From Chlorobiaceae bacterium (GTDB taxonomy: Bacteria > Bacteroidota > Chlorobiia > Chlorobiales > Chlorobiaceae): a DNA stretch of 64,000 bases. Shown piece after piece: positions 38,253 through 48,224 of the stretch; the first letter of the stretch is position 1, and every line of letters begins with the position of its first letter. The stretch spans positions 1 through 64,000 of the forward strand of contig JABDHL010000057.1 of NCBI GenBank assembly GCA_012972825.1, in the 5' to 3' direction. The notes below the pieces were generated by a model. It saw only the letters and a list, made by a program, of their open reading frames with translations, did no database searches and had not been told where the DNA came from. Both the position numbers and the translations under genes were made by a program.

Positions 38253-39989
38253 TCACTCCGCAAGAGATGCCCTGCTGGTTGTTTCGTAATTCTTGCGATA
38301 GGCCTGCACACCCTTAAAAATACCATACGCAACTTTTGTCTGAACCTGACGATCTCGAAGCATTCGCTCCTCCTCAGGATTGGATAAGTAGCCGACTTCA
38401 ACGAGAATGCTTGGCATCGAAGGAGTCCACAACACCATAAACCCGGCCTGACGAACTCCACGAGCATTATTGACTGACGATTGCCGGTCGACAGGCCTGA
38501 TAATGTATTGAGCCAGGGAGGTTGACTGCTTGGCAAATGCATTCTGCGCCATGCTGCTCATGATAAGATGCTCCTCGGAAAATCCTTTGTACTGCTCCTG
38601 AAAATCTTCTTCCTGGCGAATGACCGAATTCTCAAACATTGCAACATCAAGTGCTTCCTTGTTTTTATGCAGCCCGAGAATATATACCTCCGAACCTCGA
38701 GCACTTCGATTGGGACTGGAATTGCAGTGTATGCTTATAAACAGTTTGCCACCGCTTTGGTTTGCTATTTTCCCGCGTTCATGCAGAGGGATGAAACGAT
38801 CGTCTTTTCTTGTATAAATCACATTCACATCCGGCCATTTCTGTGAAATAAAAGTCCCGAGATCGTGAACAATGTTCAGCGCAACATCTTTTTCACGAGT
38901 GCCACCGAAGCCAATAGTTCCTGGATCCTTTCCTCCATGACCGGCATCAAGCACAATGGTGTTAAGCTTCCACTTTTCAACGTCACGGCCGATTACCTGT
39001 GCGTTCTGCTGTTCAATTTCTTTTTTCCGGATTTCCTGCACATCAGCATTACTGCGAACATAGAGCACATAACGGTTCTTTTTTTCATCACGATGAAACT
39101 CAACAGAAGTAATCTCAAACGACTTATTGTCAAGAGCGACAGTAAATTGCAAGCCGCCTTCATCAAACTGTTTCGGGGTAATTGCCTTGACGACTCCCCC
39201 GCTGTATATTTTTGACAAGGTGTTGACATCGCACGATGCCTTTTCAAGAGAAAAATAAACAAATCCTTCAGCATCAGGCCTGAGCAGTGAAGATTGGGTA
39301 GGGTTACCGGATGCCAAAAAGCTTATGATGACTCCATTCTCTCGTTTTTCAATCTCAATGCCGGTTATCACCGTGGGAACCTCATCAGCATGCCTGCTGT
39401 TCCCCTGAACTGTAGGTTGCTCTTCATCCTTTACAAGTCCGATAAGCCCGACCGATTCTCCAAAACGTTTCCTGTTCAACCATGCATTCATCATCCCGCT
39501 GGAATAATTATAGACAACTTCCCTGTCAAGCCATACGGTAAAAAGTCTGCACGCTTGATTGACTGGTAAATAGATCTTTGATTGTATTGATGCAGGCGCA
39601 GACTGCAACTGAACAATCCTTTTTGGGTGCCCGGGATCCTTTGAAACAACTTTCGCAAAATTATTATTGATCATCACCATGCAGGAACTGCCTGGAACTC
39701 CGAGAGCTTCATCAAGAACAAGCACCCCCTGATCATCTCGAAAGCTCAACCGCAACGCCCTCGCCATTGATTCAAGGTCAATCATAAGGACACTTCCTTC
39801 TCTTCTCGCAAGTACCTTGATAGTATAACCCTGATCTTTTCCTGTAGTGACATGGAGAGGCACTGTTGTCCGTCCCGCCTGAGCTTGAGGCTCAGCTGAA
39901 AGAGTCCTGAAAGAAAGCATCAAGAGCATCAAAACGGCAATACAATAAGAAAAACGAGGTGAAGAGTGCTGCATGATTGTCGAATGCAT
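38253..39989 (-). CDS. N-acetylmuramoyl-L-alanine amidase
   Basis: Periplasmic zinc amidase that cuts the peptide from the glycan strand of peptidoglycan during cell separation (AmiC-like). The 578-residue protein has an N-terminal signal peptide (about residues 1-32), AMIN-type and other beta-rich regions in the middle, and a C-terminal Amidase_3 domain from about residue 345 with VLDAGHGGKDPGTIG, FISIHCNS and VEVGYLSNPEEERML, giving the His/Glu/His zinc ligands and the catalytic Glu. Several ATGs (39989, 39974) could start it. The gene ends 55 bp before the BirA operator and is not part of the biotin operon. Confidence 0.92.
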   Translation of the reverse strand: MHSTIMQHSSPRFSYCIAVLMLLMLSFRTLSAEPQAQAGRTTVPLHVTTGKDQGYTIKVLARREGSVLMIDLESMARALRLSFRDDQGVLVLDEALGVPGSSCMVMINNNFAKVVSKDPGHPKRIVQLQSAPASIQSKIYLPVNQACRLFTVWLDREVVYNYSSGMMNAWLNRKRFGESVGLIGLVKDEEQPTVQGNSRHADEVPTVITGIEIEKRENGVIISFLASGNPTQSSLLRPDAEGFVYFSLEKASCDVNTLSKIYSGGVVKAITPKQFDEGGLQFTVALDNKSFEITSVEFHRDEKKNRYVLYVRSNADVQEIRKKEIEQQNAQVIGRDVEKWKLNTIVLDAGHGGKDPGTIGFGGTREKDVALNIVHDLGTFISQKWPDVNVIYTRKDDRFIPLHERGKIANQSGGKLFISIHCNSSPNRSARGSEVYILGLHKNKEALDVAMFENSVIRQEEDFQEQYKGFSEEHLIMSSMAQNAFAKQSTSLAQYIIRPVDRQSSVNNARGVRQAGFMVLWTPSMPSILVEVGYLSNPEEERMLRDRQVQTKVAYGIFKGVQAYRKNYETTSRASLAE

Positions 39990-40201
39990 TTTATTTCCAG
40001 TAACATTAAGGATGCTCTTAATAATAATAAAATATATTTGTCTGCCCCGTAAAAGCAGTTTTTATAACAGAAAAGGAACTATTCCGGCACATTAAGAAAG
40101 GTTTATTAAACTGCGCAAAATTGGTAAAATTTGTTTTTTGCTCTTCAACACCTATCTTTTTCAAAATTTAATCGTAACGCTCTTACTCCGGGGACTGATC
40201 A

Positions 40202-42598
40202 ATGGCTTTAAAAACATCAACTCCATCAGCCAGGAACAGTACCCTGATTGTTGTCGAATCCCCCTCAAAGGCTAAAACCATCAATAAATACCTTGGGGAT
40301 AAATATACAGTATTCGCATCAGTAGGTCATATCAAGGAACTGCCGAAAAAGGAGATTGGCCTTGATTTTGACAATCATTACGAACCACGGTATGAAATCA
40401 TACCCGGAAAGGAAAAAGTTGTCCGGCAGTTAAAAAAACTTGCCGCTGAAGCTGACGAGATTCTTATTGCCACTGACCCTGACCGCGAGGGAGAAGCCAT
40501 CGCATGGCATATCTCCAACGAAATTGGAGTGACAAAGAAACCTGTATTCCGGGTTCTTTTCAACGAAATCACCAAAAATGCCATCATCGCAGCTATTAAG
40601 GAACCGCGACAGATCGACTACCGGCTTGTCCGTTCCCAGCAGACACGTCAGGGCCTTGATAAAATAGTTGGCTACAAGATAAGCCCTTTTCTATGGAAAG
40701 TAGTTCTGCGCGGGCTTTCTGCCGGGCGGGTTCAATCCGTCGCACTGCGCCTGATCTGCGAACGCGAAGCCGAGATCAACTGTTTCCAGATACAGGAATT
40801 CTGGAGCATTGCAGCTGATTTTGTCACCCCGGGGAAAGAATCTTTCAGAGCAAGACTTGTCAGCTTTGAAGGTGATAAGCCGGAAATAACCAATCAGGAT
40901 ACAGCTGAGGCCCTAGCCGTTCTCATCAGAAAAGGGAATTACTCCGTCACTGAAATCGCACCCCGCACTCAGCAACGCAAGCCTCCACTGCCATTCACGA
41001 CATCTCTACTGCAGCAGGCCGCATCAAACCAGCTTGGTTTTGGATCGCAGAGAACCATGCGCATAGCGCAACAGCTTTATGAGGGAATTGATATCGGCTC
41101 GGAAGGCGCTCTAGGTCTCATTACCTATATGAGAACCGACTCAACACGCATAGGTGCAGAAGCAAAAGTTCAGGCCAGGGAATATATAGAAAGACAGTTC
41201 GGAAAAGAGTATATCGGATTCGGCGGAGCAGCAAAAGCAGGAAAGAATGCCCAGGATGCCCACGAAGCAATACGACCGACCTCGATTTCAAAAAAACCTG
41301 AACAACTGAAACAGTATCTGTCAACCGATCAGTTTAAATTATACGAATTGATCTGGAAACGTTTTCTTGCTGCCATGATGTCTCCTGCCAAAATAGAGCA
41401 GACAAGGGTTGACGTTGAGGATTCCTTACAGAAATTCCAGTTCAGGGCAACCGGCAGTAAAGTATTGTTTCCCGGATTTATGCGTGTCTTCGACGACCAG
41501 AAGGAACTTGATTACGAGGCCCAGGTCTCAACCAGAGAAGATATAGAAAAAGAGCCGGCCGTAAAACTGCCCGAACACCTCTCTGTTGACGACCCTGTTG
41601 ACATTGCAGACCTCGAACAGAAACAGAGCTTTACCCGTCCTCCTGCACGCTACAGTGAAGCTACGCTGGTAAAGGATCTCGACCATTTCGGCATAGGGCG
41701 CCCATCAACCTATGCCTCAATTTTTTCTACGCTTCAGGACCGCCGCTATGTGGAGCTTGAAAAGAAAAAAATAACTCCGACAGAACTTGGCAAGGATGTA
41801 TCATTGATACTGGTTGCCAATTTTCCCGAACTTTTCAATGTCGGTTTTACCGCTTTCATGGAGGATGAACTCGATAAAGTTGCCAGTGGAGACGACGAAT
41901 ACGAAAAGGTGCTCGACAGTTTCTACAAACCACTTGAAATTGCACTCAGTCTTCGCAAAGACGACCCTGTTATTCCTCAAAACAGCGAAACCACAACCTG
42001 TGACAAATGCGGAGTGGGCCAGATGACGATCAAATGGACGGCCAGCGGGAAATTTCTCGGCTGTTCATGCTATCCGAAGTGCAAAAACATCAAGGCAATA
42101 AGCTCGAACAAAGAAAAACCGAAAGATACTGCCGTACTCTGCCCCTCCTGCAAAGATGGACACATGCTCCTGAGAAAAGGTCGGCTTGGTGCTTTTCTCG
42201 CCTGCTCTAACTACCCGAAATGCAATACGCTGCTGAATCTCAACAAACAGCGCCACATCGAACCATTGAAAACTCCGCCGGTAATAACAGACCTTCTCTG
42301 TCCGAAATGTGGCTCGCCGCTTTACCTCAGAAGCGGAAAAAGGGGGCTCTGGCTCGGCTGCTCAAAATTTCCAAAGTGCAGGGGACGGCTTGCATGGAGT
42401 ACGCTCGACGAAAGTACCCACACCCATTGGGAATCGATCATGGCCGACCACCTGAAAGCTCACCCTGCAGTAATGCTCACCATGAGGGATGGCAAACCGG
42501 TACCTATGACCATTCCTGTAGACGATATTATTCTTAAAGCAGAAGAATCCGGTTTGATTTCCATGGCTGCTGAAGAGCCCTCCGAAGTCACGGCATAA
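40202..42598 (+). CDS. topA: DNA topoisomerase I
   Basis: Relaxes negative supercoils by single-strand breakage. The 798-residue type IA enzyme has an N-terminal TOPRIM domain (VVESPSKAKTINKYLG, ATDPDREGEAIAWHI) and the active-site tyrosine at Y309 in GLITYMRTDSTRI. The C-terminus has three C4 zinc-finger motifs (CDKC, CPSC and CPKC each paired with CSxYPKC or CSKFPKC) and ends in a short tail. The stop overlaps the feoB stop by 11 bp on the other strand. ATG at 40202 follows a 212-bp gap shared with the divergent amidase gene. Confidence 0.96.
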   Translation: MALKTSTPSARNSTLIVVESPSKAKTINKYLGDKYTVFASVGHIKELPKKEIGLDFDNHYEPRYEIIPGKEKVVRQLKKLAAEADEILIATDPDREGEAIAWHISNEIGVTKKPVFRVLFNEITKNAIIAAIKEPRQIDYRLVRSQQTRQGLDKIVGYKISPFLWKVVLRGLSAGRVQSVALRLICEREAEINCFQIQEFWSIAADFVTPGKESFRARLVSFEGDKPEITNQDTAEALAVLIRKGNYSVTEIAPRTQQRKPPLPFTTSLLQQAASNQLGFGSQRTMRIAQQLYEGIDIGSEGALGLITYMRTDSTRIGAEAKVQAREYIERQFGKEYIGFGGAAKAGKNAQDAHEAIRPTSISKKPEQLKQYLSTDQFKLYELIWKRFLAAMMSPAKIEQTRVDVEDSLQKFQFRATGSKVLFPGFMRVFDDQKELDYEAQVSTREDIEKEPAVKLPEHLSVDDPVDIADLEQKQSFTRPPARYSEATLVKDLDHFGIGRPSTYASIFSTLQDRRYVELEKKKITPTELGKDVSLILVANFPELFNVGFTAFMEDELDKVASGDDEYEKVLDSFYKPLEIALSLRKDDPVIPQNSETTTCDKCGVGQMTIKWTASGKFLGCSCYPKCKNIKAISSNKEKPKDTAVLCPSCKDGHMLLRKGRLGAFLACSNYPKCNTLLNLNKQRHIEPLKTPPVITDLLCPKCGSPLYLRSGKRGLWLGCSKFPKCRGRLAWSTLDESTHTHWESIMADHLKAHPAVMLTMRDGKPVPMTIPVDDIILKAEESGLISMAAEEPSEVTA

Positions 42599-44726
42599 GC
42601 ATGGCTAACCGGTAGACTGCAAAAGAGAATATCCAGGCTACCGATAACGAGTACGCTGAATAAAGAAGCACAGGACGCCATCGCCCGACCTCTTTTTTCA
42701 TCACACCGATTGCTGCCACACAGGGAATATAGAGCAGAACAAACACCATGAGGCTTAAGGCAGTAGCTCGACTGAATGAAGGATCATTCCTGAGAATAGA
42801 TTTCAGCTCCTTCGGTGCTCCATCACTCTGCCCTATTGAATAAATCGTACCCATGGTGGAAACAACCACCTCTTTTGCAGCCAGCCCCGTTACAAGGGCA
42901 ATACCAATCCGCCAGTCAAAACCAAGCGGCCTGATCAGGGGTTCAAGCACTTTTCCCGCTCTTCCAGCCAGGGAGTATTCGAGCTGTTCGGACTTGATGC
43001 GAACGTCAAGCGCCTTCGTCCTGGCATCTTGTTCAGCTGCATTCCTACTGCTGCCGGCAATACGCGCTGTTTCTTCCGAAAGCATTGCATCAAGAGCCGA
43101 CTGGCGGGGATAGTTGCTCGCCGCCCAGATAATCATAACGGCACTTAAAATCAGCGTCCCTGCTTTTTTCACATACATCAGCGCCTTCATCTTCGCCTGA
43201 AAAAATACTGAGGCAAAAGTCGGCCAGCGATAGGGAGGCAGCTCCATCACAAACGGCTCTGAATCGATTTTAAGAATAGTTGATTTCAGAAGCCAGGCCG
43301 TCCAGAGACCAACAGCAATACCAAGGAGATAAATACCGAACAAGACGTTAGCCGCCACAGATGGAGCAAAAAAAGCGGCAGTCAGCATGACATAAACAGG
43401 AAGTTTCGCTCCGCAGCTCATAAAGGGAATGATCATGATGGTGACAAGCCTGTCTGTCGGACTTTTAAGTGTCCGTGTAGCCATGATAGCCGGAATCGAA
43501 CAACCGAACCCGGTAATCAGTGGTATAAATGATTTGCCATGCAGACCGAAACGATGCATCACCCGATCGATCACGAAGGCGGCGCGTGCCATGTAACCGG
43601 AAGCCTCAAGAAAAGAGAGTCCAATAAAAAGAAGAACAATATTGGGAAGAAATATCAGGACACCGCCAACCCCTGCGATAACACCGTCAACAATAATGGA
43701 ACGGAGAGTGCCATTCGAAAGGAACGGTCCGATGAAGGAGGCAAGTGAACTGAAAAAAAAGGAAAGCCAGCCGGTAAAAAGTGAACCAAGTGTAAAAGTC
43801 AACTGAAATATCGCCCATACCACTATTAAAAAAAAGGGCAGTCCAAATATCCTGTTGAGCACCACCATATCGATATAGTCTGTTACCGTCGCCTTTCCTT
43901 CATCAGGTTGCCGCACACACTCCTTCATTGCGCCACGGATAAAGGCATGACGATCTTCGGTAATGAGAACCTCAGGTTCCGAATCGTGCAAATGTTCAGC
44001 TTCCCTGATTGCATCCTGCAGGGCCAGTTCAACTTTCACCCATACCGGATACTGCTGAACCTGGTGATAAACCTCCCTGTCATTCTCCAGAAGCTTGATG
44101 GCCAGCCATCTGGGATTGAAAACACCAAGTTCCTTCTGGTGTGAAAGAAGTGTCGTGATTTTCTCGACCGAACCCTCCAGTTCAGGACGGAAAAAAAGCT
44201 TGTTTTTACGAATCCGGATATCCTTCCGGTAAACCCTGATGACATGATCAAGCAATGACTCAAGCCCTGTCTTCTTTTTAGCCGAAGTCGGAATAATATG
44301 ACAACCGAGAAGTGCCTGCAACTGCTTTATTTGAATTACAATACCCTTTTCTTTCACTTCGTCGATCATATTCAGTGCAACAATGAAATCAACCTCAAGC
44401 TCCATAAGCTGCGTTGTCAGCAGGAGGTTCCTTTCAAGATTCGGCCCCTCAAGCACATTGACAACAACATCGGGACGCTCTTTGATAAGATACTCCCTTG
44501 TGACTATCTCTTCCGGAGAGTAAGGTGTCAGCGAATAGGTCCCAGGCAGATCAACCACCCTGATTCTATACCCCTTGTAGTCGAGATACCCTTCATGCTT
44601 TTCAACGGTGACACCAGGGAAATTTCCAACTTTCTGATGCGCACCGGTAAGCGCGTTGAACAGAGAGGATTTCCCGCAATTCGGATTACCAGCAAGCGCG
44701 ATACTGATCTCTTTTCGGTCACTCAT
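42588..44726 (-). CDS. feoB: ferrous iron transport protein B
   Basis: Inner-membrane transporter for Fe(II) with an N-terminal G-protein domain. The 712-residue protein has the G1 motif GNPNCGKS at 13-20, the G3 DLPGT, the G4 NMID, and later the ferrous-transport core with Gate motifs (GFGCSIPAI and FIPFMSCGAKLPV) and about ten membrane helices. ATG 44724-44726 overlaps the feoA stop (ATGA). A longer reading to 44768 would only repeat feoA sequence in another frame. It converges with topA with an 11-bp overlap of the 3' ends. Confidence 0.96.
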   Translation of the reverse strand: MSDRKEISIALAGNPNCGKSSLFNALTGAHQKVGNFPGVTVEKHEGYLDYKGYRIRVVDLPGTYSLTPYSPEEIVTREYLIKERPDVVVNVLEGPNLERNLLLTTQLMELEVDFIVALNMIDEVKEKGIVIQIKQLQALLGCHIIPTSAKKKTGLESLLDHVIRVYRKDIRIRKNKLFFRPELEGSVEKITTLLSHQKELGVFNPRWLAIKLLENDREVYHQVQQYPVWVKVELALQDAIREAEHLHDSEPEVLITEDRHAFIRGAMKECVRQPDEGKATVTDYIDMVVLNRIFGLPFFLIVVWAIFQLTFTLGSLFTGWLSFFFSSLASFIGPFLSNGTLRSIIVDGVIAGVGGVLIFLPNIVLLFIGLSFLEASGYMARAAFVIDRVMHRFGLHGKSFIPLITGFGCSIPAIMATRTLKSPTDRLVTIMIIPFMSCGAKLPVYVMLTAAFFAPSVAANVLFGIYLLGIAVGLWTAWLLKSTILKIDSEPFVMELPPYRWPTFASVFFQAKMKALMYVKKAGTLILSAVMIIWAASNYPRQSALDAMLSEETARIAGSSRNAAEQDARTKALDVRIKSEQLEYSLAGRAGKVLEPLIRPLGFDWRIGIALVTGLAAKEVVVSTMGTIYSIGQSDGAPKELKSILRNDPSFSRATALSLMVFVLLYIPCVAAIGVMKKEVGRWRPVLLYSAYSLSVAWIFSFAVYRLAMLMP

Positions 44727-45004
44727 ACCTTGCCTCCAAACCGCCAGAACTGTTTTGCTGCCGGACATTGAGCACCATCACCGACTTTACGCACCATAAC
44801 CCCATCCGCTTCATTTTTTCTCATGGCAAGATAGAGACCCTTGAACACAATCTCCATCGGATCGCCGAGCGGAGCAACTCTAAGCACCTTGAATCTGGTG
44901 CCTTTGATCAGCCCCATATCCATAATCCTCCGCCTTACAGCACTCTCTGCTTTTACCGCAGTAACTTCTGCTTTATCACCAACTTTCAATTCCGATAACC
45001 GCAT
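44723..45004 (-). CDS. feoA: ferrous iron transport protein A
   Basis: A 93-residue cytoplasmic SH3-like protein needed for FeoB activity. It begins MRLSELKVGDKAEVTAV, contains RRRIMDMGLIKGTRFKVL with the core loop and PLGDPMEIVF, and has the C-terminal basic tail. The ATG at 45004 has AGGAG eight bases upstream. It forms an operon with feoB through a 4-base overlap; a regulator of the Fur/DtxR type would be expected but no clear iron box was seen. Confidence 0.94.
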   Translation of the reverse strand: MRLSELKVGDKAEVTAVKAESAVRRRIMDMGLIKGTRFKVLRVAPLGDPMEIVFKGLYLAMRKNEADGVMVRKVGDGAQCPAAKQFWRFGGKV

Positions 45005-45073
45005 ACGCAAATCTCCTGCAAAACAGTAAAAAAAATAAACAGAATTTTAACTATAGCCTGAATAACAATCAGT

Positions 45074-45107
45074 GCACAGGAAAAATTGCAGGCATCTTCT
45101 CCTGTGC
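45074..45107. repeat. inverted repeat upstream of feoA
   Basis: GCACAGGA (45074-45081) and TCCTGTGC (45100-45107) are perfect 8-bp complements around an 18-base loop. It lies 70-100 bp upstream of feoA and just after the HIT gene stop, so it could be a terminator of the HIT unit or part of the feo control region. No T-run follows on either strand. Confidence 0.5.
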
Positions 45108-45161
45108 GCATCATTAGAGCCCGGTAACGGATTAAAGTACAGTGGAAAAGGGAAGGAACGG

Positions 45162-45542
45162 CTATCCGTGAACAGCAGCCAAACCAGGGAAGGGAGGCCA
45201 GCCCATCGTGCTTCCTCCTGTCAGGTGCCCATGAATATGAAAAACACTCTGCATGGCATCCTTCCCAGTATTAAAAACCAGTCTGTAGCCGGATTCCCTG
45301 ATACCAAGAATTCCAGCCACTGTTCCGGCGGCAAGAAGAATATGCCCGGCTATAGTCTCATCTTCATAACTGAGATCGTTCAACGAGGGGATATGCTTCA
45401 GGGGAATGATCAGGACATGCTGAGGAGATACCGGCGTGATATCCCTGAATGCCATAACATGATCGTTCCGGTAGACAATGGTGGCAGGGATCTCTCCTCT
45501 GACAATCCTGCAAAATAAACAGTCAGATTTCTGTTGTGTCAT
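45162..45542 (-). CDS. HIT family hydrolase
   Basis: A 126-residue histidine-triad protein (HinT-like), which hydrolyses nucleoside phosphoramidates and AMP-lysine type adducts. It has C-x2-C near the N-terminus (DCLFCRIVRGEIPA), the HVLIIPLKHI segment, and the triad VFHIHGHL. The start is taken at ATG 45540-45542 (MTQQKSDCLFC); an upstream TTG would only extend into the lipoprotein gene. It lies 23 bp after the lipoprotein gene stop on the same strand. Confidence 0.93.
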   Translation of the reverse strand: MTQQKSDCLFCRIVRGEIPATIVYRNDHVMAFRDITPVSPQHVLIIPLKHIPSLNDLSYEDETIAGHILLAAGTVAGILGIRESGYRLVFNTGKDAMQSVFHIHGHLTGGSTMGWPPFPGLAAVHG

Positions 45543-45565
45543 ATTCTCTCTTGCATCTCTATAAT

Positions 45566-46081
45566 TCAATGCCCTTTAACAACAGAGAGCGAGGCAGTTC
45601 CGTTACCTGTTATAATAGTAACGTTAAGCTTTTCCTTCGTCCCCGATACACTTCCACCCTCTGTGTTATCAGAAGTCAAAATTGTCGAAACAGTTTTAAA
45701 TCCGCTGCTTTTAAGCTTCCCTTCGTAATCCTTGACAATGTTTCCCGGAACACTCTCACACACAACAGTCCAGCTCTGCCCTTCAGGCATCTGGGCTCTT
45801 GTTACTGCCTTTATCTTGCCGTATGAAAACTTCGGTACATCAGCCGGCATATCAGCTGGCCAAACCCCACTATTGCCCTGAAATTCAATTTTCTTCCCCT
45901 CGGATTCAATGGTTATATTCTGGCCGCCGGATTTGATATCAACCTTCTTACCCGTCGACTGCTCTATAACTTTTTCAGCAACCATATCACTGATTTTTTT
46001 CTGGCAGGAAGAGAGGATTGCGCTCATCGAAAATATTGCAATAAATATTGCAATAGAACGAATGTTTGATTGAACAAGCAT
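45566..46081 (-). CDS. putative lipoprotein
   Basis: A 171-residue protein with a lipoprotein signal: hydrophobic stretch then LSSC with the lipidated Cys at 26 (residues 20-26 SAILSSC). The mature part is acidic and rich in small residues with mostly beta-strand-like patterns (KKVDIKSGGQNITIESEGKK, then WPADMPADVPKFSYGKI). No family was recognised. It should sit in the periplasm or outer membrane. The longer open frame upstream to 46213 reads across the CNNM gene end and was rejected. Confidence 0.8.
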   Translation of the reverse strand: MLVQSNIRSIAIFIAIFSMSAILSSCQKKISDMVAEKVIEQSTGKKVDIKSGGQNITIESEGKKIEFQGNSGVWPADMPADVPKFSYGKIKAVTRAQMPEGQSWTVVCESVPGNIVKDYEGKLKSSGFKTVSTILTSDNTEGGSVSGTKEKLNVTIITGNGTASLSVVKGH

Positions 46082-46199
46082 ATAATAATTGTTTATGTCA
46101 TAAAATACATTCAAACAAAATCCACCATTTATAATGTAAGCAATAGCAGGGTAAGGGAAAATATTAGTATTCCCTTTTTTTACCTGGAAAAAGAATCCA

Positions 46200-47531
46200 T
46201 CAAGAAGCTGCAACAGAATCTTCAGTGTGCCCGTCAGATGGCTTTGAAGCTTCCGTCAACCTTGAGGCCAGCACCTTATCAATCCTCTGACCGTCAAGAT
46301 CCACTATCTCAAGAGTCCAGTTTTCCCAGGTCATAATGTCGCCTGTTCTCGGCATACGCCCGAGCAGCCACATCATAAGACCACTGAGAGTATGATATAG
46401 TCCTTTATCTTCTTCCGGGACAGATTTCAACTCAAGCGTGTCTTTAAGTTCAGGAACAGGAATGAGCCCGTCAAGCAGCCATGAACCATCCTGGCGCTGG
46501 ATAGCCCATGAATCCTCAAGGTTGCGGGGAACAAACTCACCGGTAACCGCCTCAAGCATATCCTGAAGAGTAACGAGTCCCTGAATTTCACCATACTCAT
46601 CAACGACAAAGACCATCTGGGTGCCGGAAGTTCTGAAATGGTCGAGAAGTTCCATGCCCGTCAGAGTTTCCGGCACATAGACACAAGGCTGCAATTGCGA
46701 GGTAAATTCCGTAAGACCGCCTTTCAAGGTCTTCGATAAAAGCTGTTTTGCATTGACAACTCCCAGGAGAGATTGAAGCCCACCGTTGCAGACCGGAAAA
46801 CGTGAATGTTCCGATTCTGTCACTCTGCTGATATTTTCTTCCAGCGGCCGGGAAACATCAAGAAAGATAATGTCAGCTCTTGGAACCATCAGAGTGCCGA
46901 GTTGACGGTCATCAAGACGGAACACATTACGGACCATCTCATGCTCATGCTGTTCAATAACCCCTGCCTCAGAACCCTCCTCAAGCATGGCATGAATTTC
47001 TTCCTCTGTAACACTCGGCATGGCCTGCGGGTGCTTCCCCATCAGCCTCAGAATAGTATCTGTCGATGCCGTAAGAAGCCTGCCGAAGGGACGGGTCATC
47101 GTCGAAAGCGTACGCATCGGGCGGGCCACCAGACAGGCAATTTCTTCCGGATTGAACAGACCAAGCCGTTTTGGAACAAGTTCGCCGATAACAATAGTGA
47201 TATAGGTAATCGAAAGCACAACAACCACTGTAGAAACAATGTGACTTATTTCCGGATCCATACCCAGAGACTGAAGCTTGAATGCCAATGGACTGGCAAG
47301 AGCTCCTTCCCCGACAATACCATTGAGAATCCCGATGGAAGTAATGCCAATCTGGATGGTCGAAAGAAACCTGGAAGGTTCCTGTCCAAGCTTCATGGCA
47401 ATCGCCGCAGCTTTTTCCCCATCCTCTGCAAGTTTTGAAAGACGGGAGCGCTTTGCAGTTACCAGCGCTATTTCCGACATTGCAAAAAGACCGTTAATAA
47501 TAATCAGAAAAAAAAGTAAAAGTACTTCCAT
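46200..47531 (-). CDS. CNNM/HlyC-CorC family membrane protein
   Basis: A 443-residue membrane protein with an N-terminal DUF21 domain (four hydrophobic segments in the first 180 residues), a central CBS pair (MVPRADIIFLDVSRPLEEN and VFVVDEYGEIQGLVTLQDMLEAVTG) and a C-terminal CorC_HlyC domain (DGLIPVPELKDTLEL). Such proteins are linked to magnesium or cobalt efflux. The ATG start at 47529-47531 is consistent with the first membrane helix. It does not overlap its neighbours. Confidence 0.9.
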   Translation of the reverse strand: MEVLLLFFLIIINGLFAMSEIALVTAKRSRLSKLAEDGEKAAAIAMKLGQEPSRFLSTIQIGITSIGILNGIVGEGALASPLAFKLQSLGMDPEISHIVSTVVVVLSITYITIVIGELVPKRLGLFNPEEIACLVARPMRTLSTMTRPFGRLLTASTDTILRLMGKHPQAMPSVTEEEIHAMLEEGSEAGVIEQHEHEMVRNVFRLDDRQLGTLMVPRADIIFLDVSRPLEENISRVTESEHSRFPVCNGGLQSLLGVVNAKQLLSKTLKGGLTEFTSQLQPCVYVPETLTGMELLDHFRTSGTQMVFVVDEYGEIQGLVTLQDMLEAVTGEFVPRNLEDSWAIQRQDGSWLLDGLIPVPELKDTLELKSVPEEDKGLYHTLSGLMMWLLGRMPRTGDIMTWENWTLEIVDLDGQRIDKVLASRLTEASKPSDGHTEDSVAAS

Positions 47532-47695
47532 ACATTCGGTTTTGAACCTTCAGGGACCAGAAATCATCATACGCGACTGCCATAACCACTCATACGGCAG
47601 AATCCCTCAACGCTCTGTTCTTATGCCATTAATCTTGAACTCTATGCTACCAACTACAATTTTATTCTGCTAATTCCAAACTATTATCAAACTGT

Positions 47696-48109
47696 TCACT
47701 TTTGAACAGAAAAAAACGTTTTAACTTTCGCAATAAGCTGATTTTCTGTCAACCGCTCACAAGCTTCAACGGTAACTTCTTTTTTGTGCAGCTCAGCTGC
47801 CTTTCCAATCTCTTTCGCTAACTCGATTTTTGCCTCACCCGGACCGAAAACCGCAAGTTTCGAAGAATCTCCAAGCAATCCGATCACCTTCTGATAAAAC
47901 GCATGATACTGGTGTCTTCGACGCTCTTCATCAACATGCTCATTAGAGACGCTCTGCGCGACATTCGTTCCAGCTGATTTCCAGCCGCCAGATGGTTTAT
48001 GATGGCTTTCGGCTCCCGATTCAACGCGCTGAACAACAGTTTCGTCGCCTTCAATTGAAACCAGAATAGCTTCTTTGTGATCAATCCAGAGTCCTGTGTT
48101 TTTTTTCAT
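47696..48109 (-). CDS. small conserved protein of unknown function
   Basis: A 137-residue soluble protein without signal or membrane segment. The start GLWIDHKEAILVSIEGDE and the segments KLAVFGPGEAKIELAKEIGKAA and ENQLIAKVKTFF suggest an alpha/beta fold like the small bacterial proteins related to translation release factor/eRF1-like folds, but the match is weak and no function can be given. GGGAGG lies about nine bases before the ATG. It precedes the dprA-like gene on the same strand by 115 bp downstream and is probably a separate unit. Confidence 0.55.
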   Translation of the reverse strand: MKKNTGLWIDHKEAILVSIEGDETVVQRVESGAESHHKPSGGWKSAGTNVAQSVSNEHVDEERRRHQYHAFYQKVIGLLGDSSKLAVFGPGEAKIELAKEIGKAAELHKKEVTVEACERLTENQLIAKVKTFFSVQK

Positions 48110-48224
48110 GGCCGTCGTCCTCCCTCTGTGATTATTTTCATGAATGAATCAAACAATTCTCAAAAACCGGCACACATTCTTTTACAAAGATAACCAATAC
48201 TATCTTTTTCTTGTATTGTTTCGA

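Noticed and set aside
46153-46177. Hairpin AAGGGAA/TTCCCTT followed by T-run near the CNNM gene
   Set aside because: The T-run is on the plus strand, but no plus-strand gene lies upstream; the flanking genes are both on the minus strand, so a terminator role is not supported.
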